A stretch of DNA of 64,000 bases from Spelaeicoccus albus (GTDB taxonomy: Bacteria > Actinomycetota > Actinomycetes > Actinomycetales > Brevibacteriaceae): assembly GCF_013409065.1 (NCBI RefSeq), contig NZ_JACBZP010000001.1, positions 2,108,001-2,172,000 on the forward strand. The letters run 5' to 3'. Of the stretch, positions 1-8,974 are shown piece after piece (positions within the stretch are counted from its first letter, which is position 1; every line of letters begins with the position of its first letter). The notes beneath the pieces are model-generated. The model did no database searches and had not been told where the DNA came from. It was given only the letters and a program-made list of their open reading frames with translations. The translations under genes were made by a program, and so were the position numbers.

Positions 1-2
1 TT

Positions 3-614
3 CGCAGGCATCAGCGGCGCGACCTCATGCTGTCCTACATTGCATTGAACGTCGGCGTCGTCGCCGTCACGATTGCCCTGAGCTCGGTCGAGGTCGGCAT
101 CGGACTCGGTATCGGATTGTTCGGGATTCTTTCGATAATCCGGCTGCGCTCCGATCAGATCACGCAACAGGAGATCGCCTACTACTTCGTGTCACTGGCG
201 CTCGGCTTGCTGGCGGGCTTGCGCCCCTCGCCGCTGTGGATCACGCCGGCGCTGTCGGCGCTGGTGCTGTTGGTGATGGTCGTGGTCGACAGTCCACGGG
301 TCGCGCCGCGCGCTCGTCGGCACTCACTCACCGTCGACCGCGCATTCCTCGACGAGGCGGCGCTGACGGCGCATACCGAACAGCTGCTGGGTGCGCACGT
401 GACGCGAATCGAAGTTTTGAGCGTCGACCTGGTCCGTGACGTCACGGTGATCGACGTCCGCTACCGACTCGCGGCCGGCCGGTCGGGCCGGCGGGCCGTC
501 GACAACTCGTCCGTCGAATCCCTGCCGGCAAATGCCCCGCGTACGATGCACGCTGCAGCAAATGTCGGGGTGGCCGCGAGCCGCCCGGTCCGCGGAACCG
601 AGCGGGTCTCCTGA
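3..614 (+). CDS. DUF4956 family membrane protein (5' end outside window)
   Basis: The reading frame is open to the window edge and the residues before the first Met (RRHQRRDL) look like the body of the family, so the true start lies upstream. The visible part has hydrophobic segments near the start, a conserved GLFGILSIIRLRSDQITQQE block typical of DUF4956 proteins, then further membrane segments and a soluble C-terminal tail. Its stop overlaps the start of the VTC-domain gene by one base (TGATG), indicating translational coupling. DUF4956 and VTC genes are often neighbours, sometimes with a CotH-like kinase gene, and a role in polyphosphate or an envelope polymer has been suspected. The function is not established; the family call is confident. 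Confidence 0.85.
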   Translation, partial: RRHQRRDLMLSYIALNVGVVAVTIALSSVEVGIGLGIGLFGILSIIRLRSDQITQQEIAYYFVSLALGLLAGLRPSPLWITPALSALVLLVMVVVDSPRVAPRARRHSLTVDRAFLDEAALTAHTEQLLGAHVTRIEVLSVDLVRDVTVIDVRYRLAAGRSGRRAVDNSSVESLPANAPRTMHAAANVGVAASRPVRGTERVS

Positions 615-1414
615 TGCCCGTTGTGCCGCCCCGGCCGACCCGACGTCCCGACACGTCCGGCCTGTATTCGGCAATGAGTTCGCTGCCGCCGATCTCGCTG
701 ACCGAGCTCAACGCGCAGGCCGAGTTGATGACGCGCGTCGACCGCAAATATTTCGTTCCGCGCGAGCTGTTCGTCGACCTGCTCGAACGGTCGGCAGGGC
801 AATTCCGCGCTCTTCAGATCGGCCGTACCCGGGTGTTCCGGTATAGGACCATCTACTTCGATACCCCGCAATTCGAATTCTTCCGGCAGCATGCGCAGGG
901 ACGTCGGCACCGGTTCAAGGTGCGTACGCGCACTTATTGCGAATCCGGCGACTGCCGTCTCGAAGTGAAGTCGAAAGGTTACCGGGATCGGACAGTGAAA
1001 CAGCGAATCGCACACGATCCGACACGCTCGGCAGCGCTCAGCCTCGGCGACCTGGACTTCATCGGTCGGATCACCGGCACGGATCCGACAGGCTTGCGAC
1101 CGGTGCTCGAAACGCTCTACCGCCGTGCGACTTTGTGTCACGACGATCAACGCGTCACGTGTGACATCGAATTGCAGAACACGGCCGGAAGTCTGGTGCA
1201 TGAGGGGCCGAGCGATGTGCTCGTCGAAACAAAGTCCTCCGGGTCGGCCGGGCCGCTCGATCTGCTGCTGCGATCTGCGGGCGTCCGGACGCACTCGGTC
1301 AGCAAATACTGCGTGGCGGCATCATTGCTTTATCCCGAATTGCCGCATAACAAGTGGAATCGGACGCTCAGCCGCTATTTCGGCGCCGAACCGCGGTACC
1401 AAACGGCAGCCTAG
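614..1414 (+). CDS. VTC domain-containing protein (polyphosphate polymerase-like)
   Basis: A 266-residue protein resembling the catalytic tunnel domain of yeast Vtc4, which makes polyphosphate from ATP. Visible family features are the early RVDRKYFVP block (about residues 38-46), the RTIYFDTPQFEFF segment, the RHRFKVRTRTY strand with clustered basic residues, LEVKSKGYRDRTVKQRI, and a late VETKSSG. These alternating Arg/Lys strands line the phosphate tunnel in characterised members. It is translationally coupled to the DUF4956 membrane protein, which could anchor it. Polymerase activity is inferred from fold; bacterial homologues beside DUF4956 are poorly characterised and could act on another substrate. 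Confidence 0.85.
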   Translation: MPVVPPRPTRRPDTSGLYSAMSSLPPISLTELNAQAELMTRVDRKYFVPRELFVDLLERSAGQFRALQIGRTRVFRYRTIYFDTPQFEFFRQHAQGRRHRFKVRTRTYCESGDCRLEVKSKGYRDRTVKQRIAHDPTRSAALSLGDLDFIGRITGTDPTGLRPVLETLYRRATLCHDDQRVTCDIELQNTAGSLVHEGPSDVLVETKSSGSAGPLDLLLRSAGVRTHSVSKYCVAASLLYPELPHNKWNRTLSRYFGAEPRYQTAA

Positions 1415-1471
1415 ACTTGCCGCCTCCCGGGAAGGGCAGGAGAGCAGAGAGGGCAACGGACCGGCGGACAG

Positions 1472-2044
1472 TCAGTGACCGAACGGGTCGGGATCGACGC
1501 CCGGCATCCAAGTCAGCCCCGGCACACCCCAGCCGTTGGCCTTGATCGTCTTTTTGGCCCGCTTCGCCCACCGGGCGTTCAACCTGTCGATATACAGCTT
1601 GCCGTCCAAATGGTCGTATTCGTGCTGCATGCATCGGGCAAACCAGTCCCTCGCCTCGATCTCGACCGGGGCGCCGTACTGGTCGACACCGTTCACGCGT
1701 GCCCAGTCGGCGCGTTTGAGCGGAAAATGCTCACCGGGGGCCGACAGACACCCCTCGGCCTCGTCATCCTTGTCCGGGGCCGTGCCCGGCACCTTCGACG
1801 TGGCTATGCGGGGATTGACGAAGACTCCGCGGCGCGGCGTGCCGTCGTCGGCTTGCATGTCGTAGACGAAGATACGTTTGCCGACGCCGATTTGGGGAGC
1901 GGCAAGCCCGACGCCGTTCGACGCGTCGAGGGTGTCGAACATATCCGCCACCAGCTGCTCCAAGTCGTCGTCGAAGGCTTCGACTTCGGCCGCGCGAGTG
2001 TGCAGGACGGGCTGCCCGAGGATCACGATCGGATGGATAGTCAC
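1472..2044 (-). CDS. def: Peptide deformylase
   Basis: Removes the N-formyl group from nascent proteins. All three family motifs are present: GVGLAAPQIG (residues 44-53 counted from the chosen start), EGCLS with the metal ligand Cys99, and HEYDH with metal ligands His141 and His145 and catalytic Glu142. The frame could be extended upstream to an ATG at 2152, but the extra 36 residues do not resemble deformylases. A GTG at 2044 begins VTIHPIVILGQPVLH, the usual family start, and gives 190 residues. A TAAGAT box lies 8 bases before that GTG, so the transcript may be leaderless. It is convergent with the VTC gene and divergent from cysK. Confidence 0.93.
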   Translation of the reverse strand: MTIHPIVILGQPVLHTRAAEVEAFDDDLEQLVADMFDTLDASNGVGLAAPQIGVGKRIFVYDMQADDGTPRRGVFVNPRIATSKVPGTAPDKDDEAEGCLSAPGEHFPLKRADWARVNGVDQYGAPVEIEARDWFARCMQHEYDHLDGKLYIDRLNARWAKRAKKTIKANGWGVPGLTWMPGVDPDPFGH

Positions 2045-2233
2045 GTTTGCAAATCTTAACTGGTCGGCTATATTCGAGGCAGGCGGCTTGCCCAGCCCGC
2101 TGAACAACCGGAATAAGACAATGCGGCGGATCGTTGCCGCTACATAGTGCAATCAACAGCTGAAGCCATTGGCTGGGTGATTTTCTTTTCGAGCTACACG
2201 AATAGATCAAACCCAAGCGCAGAGGTGAATGCA

Positions 2234-3163
2234 TTGCAGATTTACAACAACGTCTCCGAACTCGTCGGCCGGACCCCGCTTGTCCGCCTGAACAAGGTGA
2301 GCGAAGCCACCGGGGCGAACGTGATCGCCAAGCTCGAGTTCTACAACCCCGCGAACAGCGTCAAAGACCGCATCGGCGTGTCAATCATCGACGCCGCCGA
2401 GAAGTCCGGCCAGTTGAAGGCCGGCGGCGAGATCGTCGAAGCCACCAGCGGCAACACCGGAATCGCTCTGGCCATGGTCGGCGCGGCCCGCGGATACAAG
2501 GTCAAGCTGGCCATGCCCGAATCGGCAAGCAAGGAACGCCGCGCATTGTTGCGGGCATTCGGAGCCGAACTGGTGCTCACGCCGTCCGCCGAGGGCATGA
2601 AAGGCGCCGTCGAGAAGGCCGAACAGATCGGCGCCGACGAAGGAGCCGTCCTGGCTCGCCAGTTCGCCAATCAAGCCAACGTCGAAGTTCACCGCGCCAC
2701 CACCGGCCCGGAGATCTGGAACGACACCGACGGTCAGATCGACATCTTTGTGGCGGGTATCGGCACGGGCGGAACCATCACCGGAGCCGGTCAGTACCTG
2801 CGCAGCCAAAAGAGCGACGTCAAGATCGTGGCCGTCGAGCCCGCCGATTCGGCAATTTTGAACGGTAAGCCGGCCGGCAGCCACAAGATCCAGGGCCTGG
2901 GTGCGAACTTCATCCCCGAAATCCTGGACACGAACATCTACGACGAGGTCGTGGACGTGGAAAACGACGACGCGTTCCGTGTCGCCCGCGAAGTCGCCGC
3001 CGATGAAGGTGTGCTCGTCGGCATCTCTTCCGGTGCGGCCGTCTGGGCGGCGACTCAGGTGGCGTCCCGCCCCGAGAACGCCGGCAAGAACATCGTCGTG
3101 ATCATTCCGTCGTTTGGCGAGCGGTATCTCTCCACGCCCCTGTATGCCGGATTGATGGACTGA
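2234..3163 (+). CDS. cysK: Cysteine synthase A (O-acetylserine sulfhydrylase)
   Basis: Makes L-cysteine from O-acetylserine and sulfide with PLP. From the chosen start the PLP lysine is Lys44 (NSVKDR), followed by the phosphate-binding loop TSGNTG at 71-76 and the second glycine-rich loop GIGTGGTITG. The open frame runs back to 2147, but an AGAGGTGA ribosome site at 2221-2228 is spaced for a TTG at 2234. That start yields MQIYNNVSELVGRTPLVRLN, exactly the normal CysK N-terminus, and 309 residues. cysE follows after 3 bases, so the two form the usual cysteine operon. A GTG at 2225 is an alternative start adding three residues. Confidence 0.95.
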   Translation: MQIYNNVSELVGRTPLVRLNKVSEATGANVIAKLEFYNPANSVKDRIGVSIIDAAEKSGQLKAGGEIVEATSGNTGIALAMVGAARGYKVKLAMPESASKERRALLRAFGAELVLTPSAEGMKGAVEKAEQIGADEGAVLARQFANQANVEVHRATTGPEIWNDTDGQIDIFVAGIGTGGTITGAGQYLRSQKSDVKIVAVEPADSAILNGKPAGSHKIQGLGANFIPEILDTNIYDEVVDVENDDAFRVAREVAADEGVLVGISSGAAVWAATQVASRPENAGKNIVVIIPSFGERYLSTPLYAGLMD

Positions 3164-3166
3164 ACC

Positions 3167-3760
3167 ATGTCGCTCGTCTCTCGAATGCGAGAGGACCTGC
3201 AGACTGCTCGGCGCCGCGATCCGGCGGCGCCCGGCAATCTGGTCATGGTCCTCGGATATCCGGGCTTGCACGCCACCTGGGCGCATCGCGCGCAGCATTG
3301 GCTGTGGAACCGCCGAGGCGGTCGATCGGCCGCACGCCTGCTGTCCCAGGTCACGCGAGCAACCACCGGAGTGGAAATCCACCCTGCCGCCGTCATCGGA
3401 CGCCGCTTCTTCATCGATCACGCCATGGGTGTGGTCATTGGCGAGACGGCCGAGATCGGCGACGACGTGATGCTCTATCACGGCGTCACATTGGGCGGGC
3501 GGTCCATGGAGGCCGTCAAACGCCACCCGACGATTGAGGACGGCGTGACGATCGGCGCGGGCGCCAAGGTGCTCGGGCCCGTGGTCGTCGGCGCGGGTGC
3601 GCAAATTGGCGCCAACGCAGTGGTCGTCCACGACGTGCCGGCCGGCGCCATTGCGGTTGGTGTTCCGGCCAAGATCCGCGGTGACGCGAAGTCTCATCCG
3701 GAGCCGACGCAAGACAGCACCGTCGAATGGGAGCTTGCCGACCCGGCGCTCTGGATTTAA
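3167..3760 (+). CDS. cysE: Serine O-acetyltransferase
   Basis: Acetylates serine to give O-acetylserine, the substrate of the upstream CysK. The 197-residue protein is the short actinobacterial form, lacking most of the long N-terminal helical domain of the enterobacterial enzyme. It has the left-handed beta-helix hexapeptide repeats, the family signature GIGETAEIG-like (here [11 protein letters not shown]), the catalytic His in DHAMGVVIG, and HGVTLGGRS. The 3-base gap to cysK implies one transcript. No sulfur-regulator site could be recognised upstream. Confidence 0.93.
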   Translation: MSLVSRMREDLQTARRRDPAAPGNLVMVLGYPGLHATWAHRAQHWLWNRRGGRSAARLLSQVTRATTGVEIHPAAVIGRRFFIDHAMGVVIGETAEIGDDVMLYHGVTLGGRSMEAVKRHPTIEDGVTIGAGAKVLGPVVVGAGAQIGANAVVVHDVPAGAIAVGVPAKIRGDAKSHPEPTQDSTVEWELADPALWI

Positions 3761-3861
3761 CCGCCCCGCCGTCCAATTCACTGCGTAGTCCATGCCTACC
3801 CCTATGCCCATTTCCCGCCAAAGGCCGCATGGTCGCGCGCACGATCAATGAAAGGTAGACC

Positions 3862-5280
3862 GTGACGGTCGCAACCGAAACCGAATCAAAAAAGAAACTG
3901 CCGAAGTGGATGACGTCGTTCGGCGTCCAGGTCGTGACCGGCCTTGCGCTCGGCATCGTTGCCGGGCTCATCGCGGCAGCCATCGGAACCGGAGCCAATG
4001 GCGCCGACAATCCACTGACGAAAACTCTCGATGAAATCGGCAGCAATTATGTGATGCTGCTCAAAGCAGCGGTGATTCCGCTGATCATCACAGCGATCAT
4101 CTCGAGCATCGCCAATCTGCGGGAAGTGTCGAATGCGGCGCGCCTGGCCTGGAACACGCTGCTGTGGTTCGCGATCACGGCATGCATCGCCGTGTGCATC
4201 GGCATTGCTCTGGGCCTGACCATCCAGCCCGGCGAGCACGCCGGCGGCAACCTCCAAGCCGGTGCCGCAGACGCATCCGGGTCCTGGCTCGCGTTTCTGA
4301 CCGGACTCATTCCGGCGAACTTCCTCGGTCTGGAAGCACAGACCGAGGGCACCGGCGAAGCGATGAGCGTCGGAGTCGATTTCAACGTGCTGCAGGTGAT
4401 TGTGGTTGCCGGCGCGATCGGCATCGCCGCTCTCAAGGTCGGCGCAAAGGCCGATCTGTTTTTGAAGTTCAACGAATCGGCGCTGGCCATCGTGCAAAAA
4501 GTACTGTGGTGGATCATTCGATTGGCGCCCATTGGCACCTTCGGCCTCATCGGCAACGCCATCGCCACGTACGGAACGCCGACGCTGCGTTCGCTCGCCT
4601 GGTTCATCGTGGCCATCTACGCCGGTCTCGTGCTTGTGCTCTTCGTGGTCTACCCCGTGCTGATCAAGAGCCACGGCTTGTCCATCAAACAGTACTTTTC
4701 CGGCGTGTGGCCGGCCGTCCAGCTGGGCTTCGTCAGCCGGTCGTCGATCGGTACGCTGCCGTTGACGCAACGCGTGACCGAGCGCAACCTCGGAGTGCCG
4801 CGCGCGTATTCGGCGTTCGCCGTTCCCCTCGGCGCGACAACGAAAATGGACGGCTGCGCCGCCGTCTACCCGGCGCTGGCCTCAATCTTCGTTGCCCAGT
4901 TCTACGGCATCGATCTTTCACCGGTGCAGTACCTCTTGATAGTGCTGGTGTCGGTGGTGGGGTCGGCCGCGACAGCCGGCACGACCGGCTCGGTGGTGAT
5001 GCTCACGCTGACGCTGTCCACCCTCGGCCTGCCGCTCGGAGGCGTCGGACTGTTGCTGGCCATCGACCCGGTGCTGGACATGGGTCGCACCGCCATCAAC
5101 GTGGCGGGTCAAGCGCTCGTGCCCACGATCGTTGCCAAACGCCAAGGCATCCTCGATCACGAGCTGTACAACGCGCGGCGGAGCGGCATTCCGTTCGACA
5201 ACGGCGACTCCGACGAGCAGCTCTTGCCGAGCAGAGCGTTGACCCCGGCGACGGCACCGCAAGCAGCGAGCCGGCACTGA
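3862..5280 (+). CDS. Dicarboxylate/amino acid:cation symporter (DAACS family)
   Basis: A 472-residue secondary transporter of the GltP/DctA/GltPh fold, expected to co-transport an acidic amino acid or C4-dicarboxylate with H+ or Na+. Visible signatures are the serine-rich hairpin SRSSIGTLPLTQRV (HP1), the TTKMDG unwound segment corresponding to NMDG in TM7, and DMGRTAINVAGQ in TM8, where Arg and Asn contact substrate. The GTG start is supported by an AAAGG site at 3851-3855. The gene stands alone and ends at a strong palindromic terminator (5336-5363). The Arg in TM8 favours an acidic substrate; which one is unknown. Confidence 0.9.
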   Translation: MTVATETESKKKLPKWMTSFGVQVVTGLALGIVAGLIAAAIGTGANGADNPLTKTLDEIGSNYVMLLKAAVIPLIITAIISSIANLREVSNAARLAWNTLLWFAITACIAVCIGIALGLTIQPGEHAGGNLQAGAADASGSWLAFLTGLIPANFLGLEAQTEGTGEAMSVGVDFNVLQVIVVAGAIGIAALKVGAKADLFLKFNESALAIVQKVLWWIIRLAPIGTFGLIGNAIATYGTPTLRSLAWFIVAIYAGLVLVLFVVYPVLIKSHGLSIKQYFSGVWPAVQLGFVSRSSIGTLPLTQRVTERNLGVPRAYSAFAVPLGATTKMDGCAAVYPALASIFVAQFYGIDLSPVQYLLIVLVSVVGSAATAGTTGSVVMLTLTLSTLGLPLGGVGLLLAIDPVLDMGRTAINVAGQALVPTIVAKRQGILDHELYNARRSGIPFDNGDSDEQLLPSRALTPATAPQAASRH

Positions 5281-5335
5281 CCGGAACGCGCTGACCGACC
5301 GCAAGCCGGGGAGCGCGTGAGGGCGCCCCGTGAAG

Positions 5336-5363
5336 GCGCACCTGCCCGGCCGGGCAGGTGCGC
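5336..5363 (+). terminator. Perfect 28-bp palindrome, intrinsic terminator
   Basis: The 14-base arm GCGCACCTGCCCGG is followed at once by its exact reverse complement, and the palindrome is followed by TTT. It lies 55 bases after the symporter stop and 26 bases before the next start, so it most likely ends the symporter transcript. Confidence 0.8.
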
Positions 5364-5389
5364 TTTGTCACGGATGCGACAATTTTGCT

Positions 5390-6325
5390 ATGACAACTCT
5401 GGGATTACAGACCATAGCGGTGCCGAACGACGATATGCGCGATGCGCTGGCCGACCACGCCGGCGATCTCGAACTTGTCGTGTGGAACGGCGACATGGAC
5501 ATCACGGACGATATCCGGGGCCGCGTCGGGGGAGTCGTCCTGCCGTATATGCACGGCGGCACCACGTTGAAACACCTTCGCGACCTGCCCAGCCTGAAAT
5601 ACGTGCAAGGGCAGAGCACCGGCTACGACGGCGTGGTCGAGGCCGCGGGCGACGGCGTCACGGTCTGTAACGCGTCGGGGGTGCACGCGGCGTCAACGGC
5701 CGAGCTGGCCATCGGTCTGATTCTGGCCTCGCTGCGCGGCATCGACGACGCCGCCCGCGATATGCTCACCGAATCGTGGTCGCCGGCGCGCCGTCCGTCA
5801 CTCGTCGATCGTCGGGTCCTCTTGATCGGCGTCGGTGGCATCGGCGAGGAGATCGCGTTGCGGCTCGACCCGTTCGGCGTCGAATTGACGCGCGTGGGCA
5901 CTCGCGCACGTTCCGACCGGCGCGGCCCGGTGCACGGCACCGACGAGCTACCCGATCTGCTGCCGGACGCCGAGATCGTCATCCTGATGACGCCGCTGAC
6001 CGATACGACGCGCGGACTCGTCAATGCGGACTTCCTGGCACGGATGCGCGACGGCGCACTGCTCGTCAACCTTGCCCGAGGGCAGGTCGTCGACACCGAC
6101 GCGCTCGTTGCCGAACTGAGCATCGGGCGCATTTTCGCCGCTCTCGACGTCGTCGACCCCGAACCGCTGCCCGTCGGCCACGCCTTGTGGAAAGCGCCCG
6201 GCGCCCTCATCACGCCGCACGTCGGCGGCAACACGTCTGCTTTCGAACCGCGGATTGAAGCACTGATCGGTGATCAGTTGCGCCGCATCAACGCCGGCGA
6301 GCCGCTCAGCCACCAGGTGAACTGA
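5390..6325 (+). CDS. D-isomer specific 2-hydroxyacid dehydrogenase family protein
   Basis: NAD(P)-dependent dehydrogenase of the D-2-hydroxyacid family, 311 residues from the chosen ATG. The Rossmann loop is LLIGVGGIGEEIALRL, followed by LLVNLARGQVVDTDALV and the C-terminal DVVDPEPLPVGHALW and ITPHVGGNT segments, which supply the catalytic Arg, Glu/Asp and His. An upstream ATG at 5330 would lie before the palindromic terminator and is rejected. A GACAAT box at 5378-5383 is placed for a leaderless transcript starting at the ATG. The substrate cannot be told. It is translationally coupled (TGATG) to a MOSC-like gene. Confidence 0.88.
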   Translation: MTTLGLQTIAVPNDDMRDALADHAGDLELVVWNGDMDITDDIRGRVGGVVLPYMHGGTTLKHLRDLPSLKYVQGQSTGYDGVVEAAGDGVTVCNASGVHAASTAELAIGLILASLRGIDDAARDMLTESWSPARRPSLVDRRVLLIGVGGIGEEIALRLDPFGVELTRVGTRARSDRRGPVHGTDELPDLLPDAEIVILMTPLTDTTRGLVNADFLARMRDGALLVNLARGQVVDTDALVAELSIGRIFAALDVVDPEPLPVGHALWKAPGALITPHVGGNTSAFEPRIEALIGDQLRRINAGEPLSHQVN

Positions 6326-6927
6326 TGGCGAGCTACTCGATTGTCCGGCTGCAGGTGCAAACCGACAGGCTCAAGCCGGGATCGGCGCCGCACCGCTACT
6401 ATCACCCGGAGCGAATCCTCTCGGTGCCGGTGCTCGACGTGGGTCCGGACGGCGCGTCGGGCATCGGGCCGGACGGCCCCGTCGTCGACGTGCACAATCG
6501 AAATCACCCCCGCACGCGGGACCCCAAGGGCAAAGCCGGGCTGACGGTGCTGGGCACCGGCGATTACGAGCGGATCCGACGGCGATACGGACAGCACGTC
6601 ACCGACGGCATCGCGGGCGAATCAATCCTTGTCGACGCGCCCGACGGGCTTGCAGGCGGGCAGGGGGAGCGGGCGTGCGTCATCACGGCAAACGGTCCCA
6701 TCGAACTGCGGTCGGTGCGCGTGGCCGCGCCGTGCGTGGAGTTCTCCCGGTTCTGCCTGGGCGAAGAGATGTCCGACACCGTGTCCGCCGACGTCCGCGA
6801 GGCGCTGAAGTTCTTGGACGGCGGCATGCGCGGCTACCGCGCCGTCGCGTGTGCAGCGGGCAGCATCGCCGTTGGCGACAGTGTGGAGTTCTCACCGTCC
6901 GCCGACTCAGGGGATCTCTCCACGTAA
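6325..6927 (+). CDS. MOSC domain-like protein
   Basis: A 200-residue protein with features of the MOSC (molybdenum cofactor sulfurase C-terminal) fold: an early HNRNHPRTRDPKGKAGLTVL block, GIAGESILVDAP matching the usual GxxGENL segment, and the late PCVEFSRFCLG stretch carrying the Cys residue conserved in the family. Family members handle sulfur or the molybdenum cofactor or act as reductase domains; the physiological substrate here is unknown. The start overlaps the stop of the dehydrogenase by one base, so both are probably co-expressed. Confidence 0.75.
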   Translation: MASYSIVRLQVQTDRLKPGSAPHRYYHPERILSVPVLDVGPDGASGIGPDGPVVDVHNRNHPRTRDPKGKAGLTVLGTGDYERIRRRYGQHVTDGIAGESILVDAPDGLAGGQGERACVITANGPIELRSVRVAAPCVEFSRFCLGEEMSDTVSADVREALKFLDGGMRGYRAVACAAGSIAVGDSVEFSPSADSGDLST

Positions 6928-6977
6928 GACCGCCGTATCGAAATGCGGGCGCCTACCCGTGCCCCGGCGGGCCGTCC

Positions 6978-6983
6978 TAGACT
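6978..6983 (+). promoter_or_regulatory. -10 box of ilvD, probable leaderless start
   Basis: TAGACT ends 7 bases before the ilvD ATG at 6991, so transcription would begin at or next to the first codon. No ribosome site precedes this ATG, which supports leaderless expression. No convincing -35 box was found. Confidence 0.5.
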
Positions 6984-6990
6984 CGTAGCC

Positions 6991-8730
6991 ATGAGCGAGA
7001 ATGACGGTGCCCCAGCAGATCCCACCACCAGCGCCAACGGCGCGCCCGATATCAAACCGCGTTCGCGCGATGTCACGGACGGGCTGGAAAAGACCGCGGC
7101 GCGCGGTATGCTCCGGGCCGTCGGCATGGGCGACGACGACTGGGACAAGCCGCAAATCGGCGTCGGTTCGTCGTGGAACGAGATCACGCCGTGCAATATG
7201 TCTTTGGACCGGCTCGCCAAGGGCGTCAAGGACGGCGTCCACGAAGCCGGCGGGTACCCGCTGGAATTCGGCACCATTTCGGTGTCGGACGGCATCTCGA
7301 TGGGCCACGAGGGCATGCACTTCTCGCTGGTGTCGCGCGAGGTGATCACGGACTCGGTTGAAACCGTCATGAGCGCCGAACGCATGGACGGCTCGGTTCT
7401 TCTGGCCGGCTGCGACAAATCGATCCCCGGCATGCTGATGGCCGCCGCCCGTCTCGACCTGGCGAACGTGTTCTTGTACAACGGTTCCACCATGCCCGGC
7501 TACGCCAAGCTGTCCGACGGCACCGAGCGCGAGGTCACGATCATCGATGCGTTCGAGGCAGTCGGAGCGTGCCGTGCCGGACGCATGTCCATGGAGGACC
7601 TGACGTCCATCGAAAAGGCGATTTGCCCCGGCGAGGGCGCCTGCGGGGGCATGTACACGGCCAACACCATGGCCTCGGCCGCCGAAGCCATGGGCATGTC
7701 GATGCCGGGGTCGGCGGCCCCGCCGGCCATCAACAAGGCTCGCGATCAATTCGCCGTCGAGTCCGGCAAAGCAGTCGTCGGAATGCTCCGCCGCGGCCAC
7801 ACGGCCCGCGACATCATGACCAAGGAAGCGTTTGAAAACGCCATCGCCGTGGTCATGGCGTTCGGCGGTTCGACAAACGCCGTCCTGCACCTGATGGCCA
7901 TTGCCCACGAGGCCGAGGTCGACCTGCAGCTTGCCGACTTCGACAGGATCGGCAACAAGGTCCCCCATTTGGGCGATCTCAAGCCGTTCGGCCGGTACGT
8001 CATGAACGACGTCTACAAGATCGGCGGCGTGCCGGTCATCATGAAGGCGTTGCTGGACGCCGGGCTGCTCCACGGCGACTGCCTCACCGTCACCGGCAAG
8101 ACGGTTGCGGAGAACCTTGCCGAGGTGCGGCCGCCGGACCCCGACGGCAAGATCCTGCACGCCTTGAACAACCCGATCCATCCCACCGGCGGACTGACCA
8201 TCCTGCATGGCTCCCTGGCGCCCGGCGGCGCCGTCGTCAAGACCGCAGGCTTCGACTCGGCCGTCTTCGAGGGCACCGCGCGCGTGTTCGATCAAGAACA
8301 ACCTGCCATGGCCGCCGTCCTCGATGGTGAGATCAAAGCCGGCGACGTCATAGTCATCCGGTACGAGGGGCCCAAGGGCGGCCCGGGGATGCGCGAGATG
8401 CTGGCCATCACGGGCGCCATCAAGGGCGCCGGCCTGGGCGCCGACGTCCTGCTGCTCACCGATGGACGGTTCTCCGGCGGTACGACGGGCCTGTGCATCG
8501 GGCACGTGGCGCCCGAAGCCGTGGACGGCGGACCGATCGCCTTCGTCCGGGACGGCGACACCATCCGCGTCGACGTGGAGAACCGGACCCTCGACGTCCA
8601 TGTCGACGACGCGGAGCTGAAGGCGCGTGCGGAAGGCTGGGAGCCGTTGCCGCCCCGCTATACCAAGGGTGTGTTGGCCAAATACCGCAAACTTGTCGGG
8701 TCGGCGTCCGTCGGCGCGGTCTGCGGTTAG
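6991..8730 (+). CDS. ilvD: Dihydroxy-acid dehydratase
   Basis: Dehydrates 2,3-dihydroxyisovalerate and 2,3-dihydroxy-3-methylvalerate to the 2-keto acids, the third common step of valine and isoleucine synthesis. The 579-residue protein shows the Fe-S cluster cysteines in the [17 protein letters not shown] and [14 protein letters not shown] motifs, and the C-terminal [17 protein letters not shown] signature. The open frame extends to 6943, but ATG at 6991 fits the TAGACT box and family length. It is its own transcription unit, closed by a long hairpin, just upstream of ilvBNC. Confidence 0.96.
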   Translation: MSENDGAPADPTTSANGAPDIKPRSRDVTDGLEKTAARGMLRAVGMGDDDWDKPQIGVGSSWNEITPCNMSLDRLAKGVKDGVHEAGGYPLEFGTISVSDGISMGHEGMHFSLVSREVITDSVETVMSAERMDGSVLLAGCDKSIPGMLMAAARLDLANVFLYNGSTMPGYAKLSDGTEREVTIIDAFEAVGACRAGRMSMEDLTSIEKAICPGEGACGGMYTANTMASAAEAMGMSMPGSAAPPAINKARDQFAVESGKAVVGMLRRGHTARDIMTKEAFENAIAVVMAFGGSTNAVLHLMAIAHEAEVDLQLADFDRIGNKVPHLGDLKPFGRYVMNDVYKIGGVPVIMKALLDAGLLHGDCLTVTGKTVAENLAEVRPPDPDGKILHALNNPIHPTGGLTILHGSLAPGGAVVKTAGFDSAVFEGTARVFDQEQPAMAAVLDGEIKAGDVIVIRYEGPKGGPGMREMLAITGAIKGAGLGADVLLLTDGRFSGGTTGLCIGHVAPEAVDGGPIAFVRDGDTIRVDVENRTLDVHVDDAELKARAEGWEPLPPRYTKGVLAKYRKLVGSASVGAVCG

Positions 8731-8741
8731 CCGCCACGGTT

Positions 8742-8811
8742 GCAAAACGCCCCGCCGCGTATAGACCGCGCCGTCATGACGACGCGGTCTATACGCGGCG
8801 CCGCGTTTTGC
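8742..8811 (+). terminator. Long hairpin after ilvD
   Basis: GCAAAACGC (8742-8750) pairs with 8803-8811, and GCCGCGTATAGACCGCG (8754-8770) pairs with 8783-8799, giving 26 base pairs with a 3-by-3 internal bulge and a 12-base loop. There is no U-tract, so it may stop RNA polymerase by another means, or protect the 3' end of the ilvD mRNA. Confidence 0.6.
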
Positions 8812-8881
8812 GGAGTGGGGCCCGCGGGAATTGCCTGGACGTCCTACGAGATCCACGATGCGAGATGGGCCGGCCCGATTG

Positions 8882-8911
8882 TTGACATGATGCGGGGCCA
8901 CAGAGCACAGT
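8882..8911 (+). promoter_or_regulatory. Promoter of the ilvBNC operon
   Basis: TTGACA at 8882-8887 is a perfect -35 box. CACAGT at 8906-8911 after an 18-base spacer is the best -10 candidate, which puts the start point at or next to the leader-peptide ATG at 8918. The leader would then be translated without a ribosome site, as is common for actinobacterial leader peptides. The -10 match is only moderate. Confidence 0.6.
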
Positions 8912-8917
8912 GAAGAC

Positions 8918-8974
8918 ATGCAAAACGAGCTTCTTGTAGTAATTAGAAGGCGCGCGGTACACCACCGACGCTGA
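8918..8974 (+). CDS. ilvBNC leader peptide
   Basis: An 18-codon frame, [18 protein letters not shown], too short for ordinary gene finding. Five consecutive codons (8930-8944) specify Leu, Leu, Val, Val and Ile, the three products of the pathway that follows. It lies directly after a TTGACA promoter and is followed by a terminator hairpin at 8993-9028. This is the classical arrangement of ribosome-mediated attenuation, and a comparable leader is known before ilvB of Corynebacterium glutamicum. Starvation for any of the three amino acids should stall the ribosome here and permit read-through into ilvB. Confidence 0.85.
   Translation: MQNELLVVIRRRAVHHRR

Noticed and set aside
2121-2147. Eight-codon frame MRRIVAAT before cysK as a possible leader peptide
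   Set aside because: It has no Cys or Met codons and no terminator structure was found between it and cysK.
2381-3811. Long minus-strand frame opposite cysK-cysE
   Set aside because: Composition and repetitive His/Arg/Gly content are those of an antisense shadow; both opposite genes are certain.
6907-8919. 670-codon minus-strand frame opposite ilvD
   Set aside because: Shadow of a highly conserved gene in high-GC DNA; no recognisable domain.
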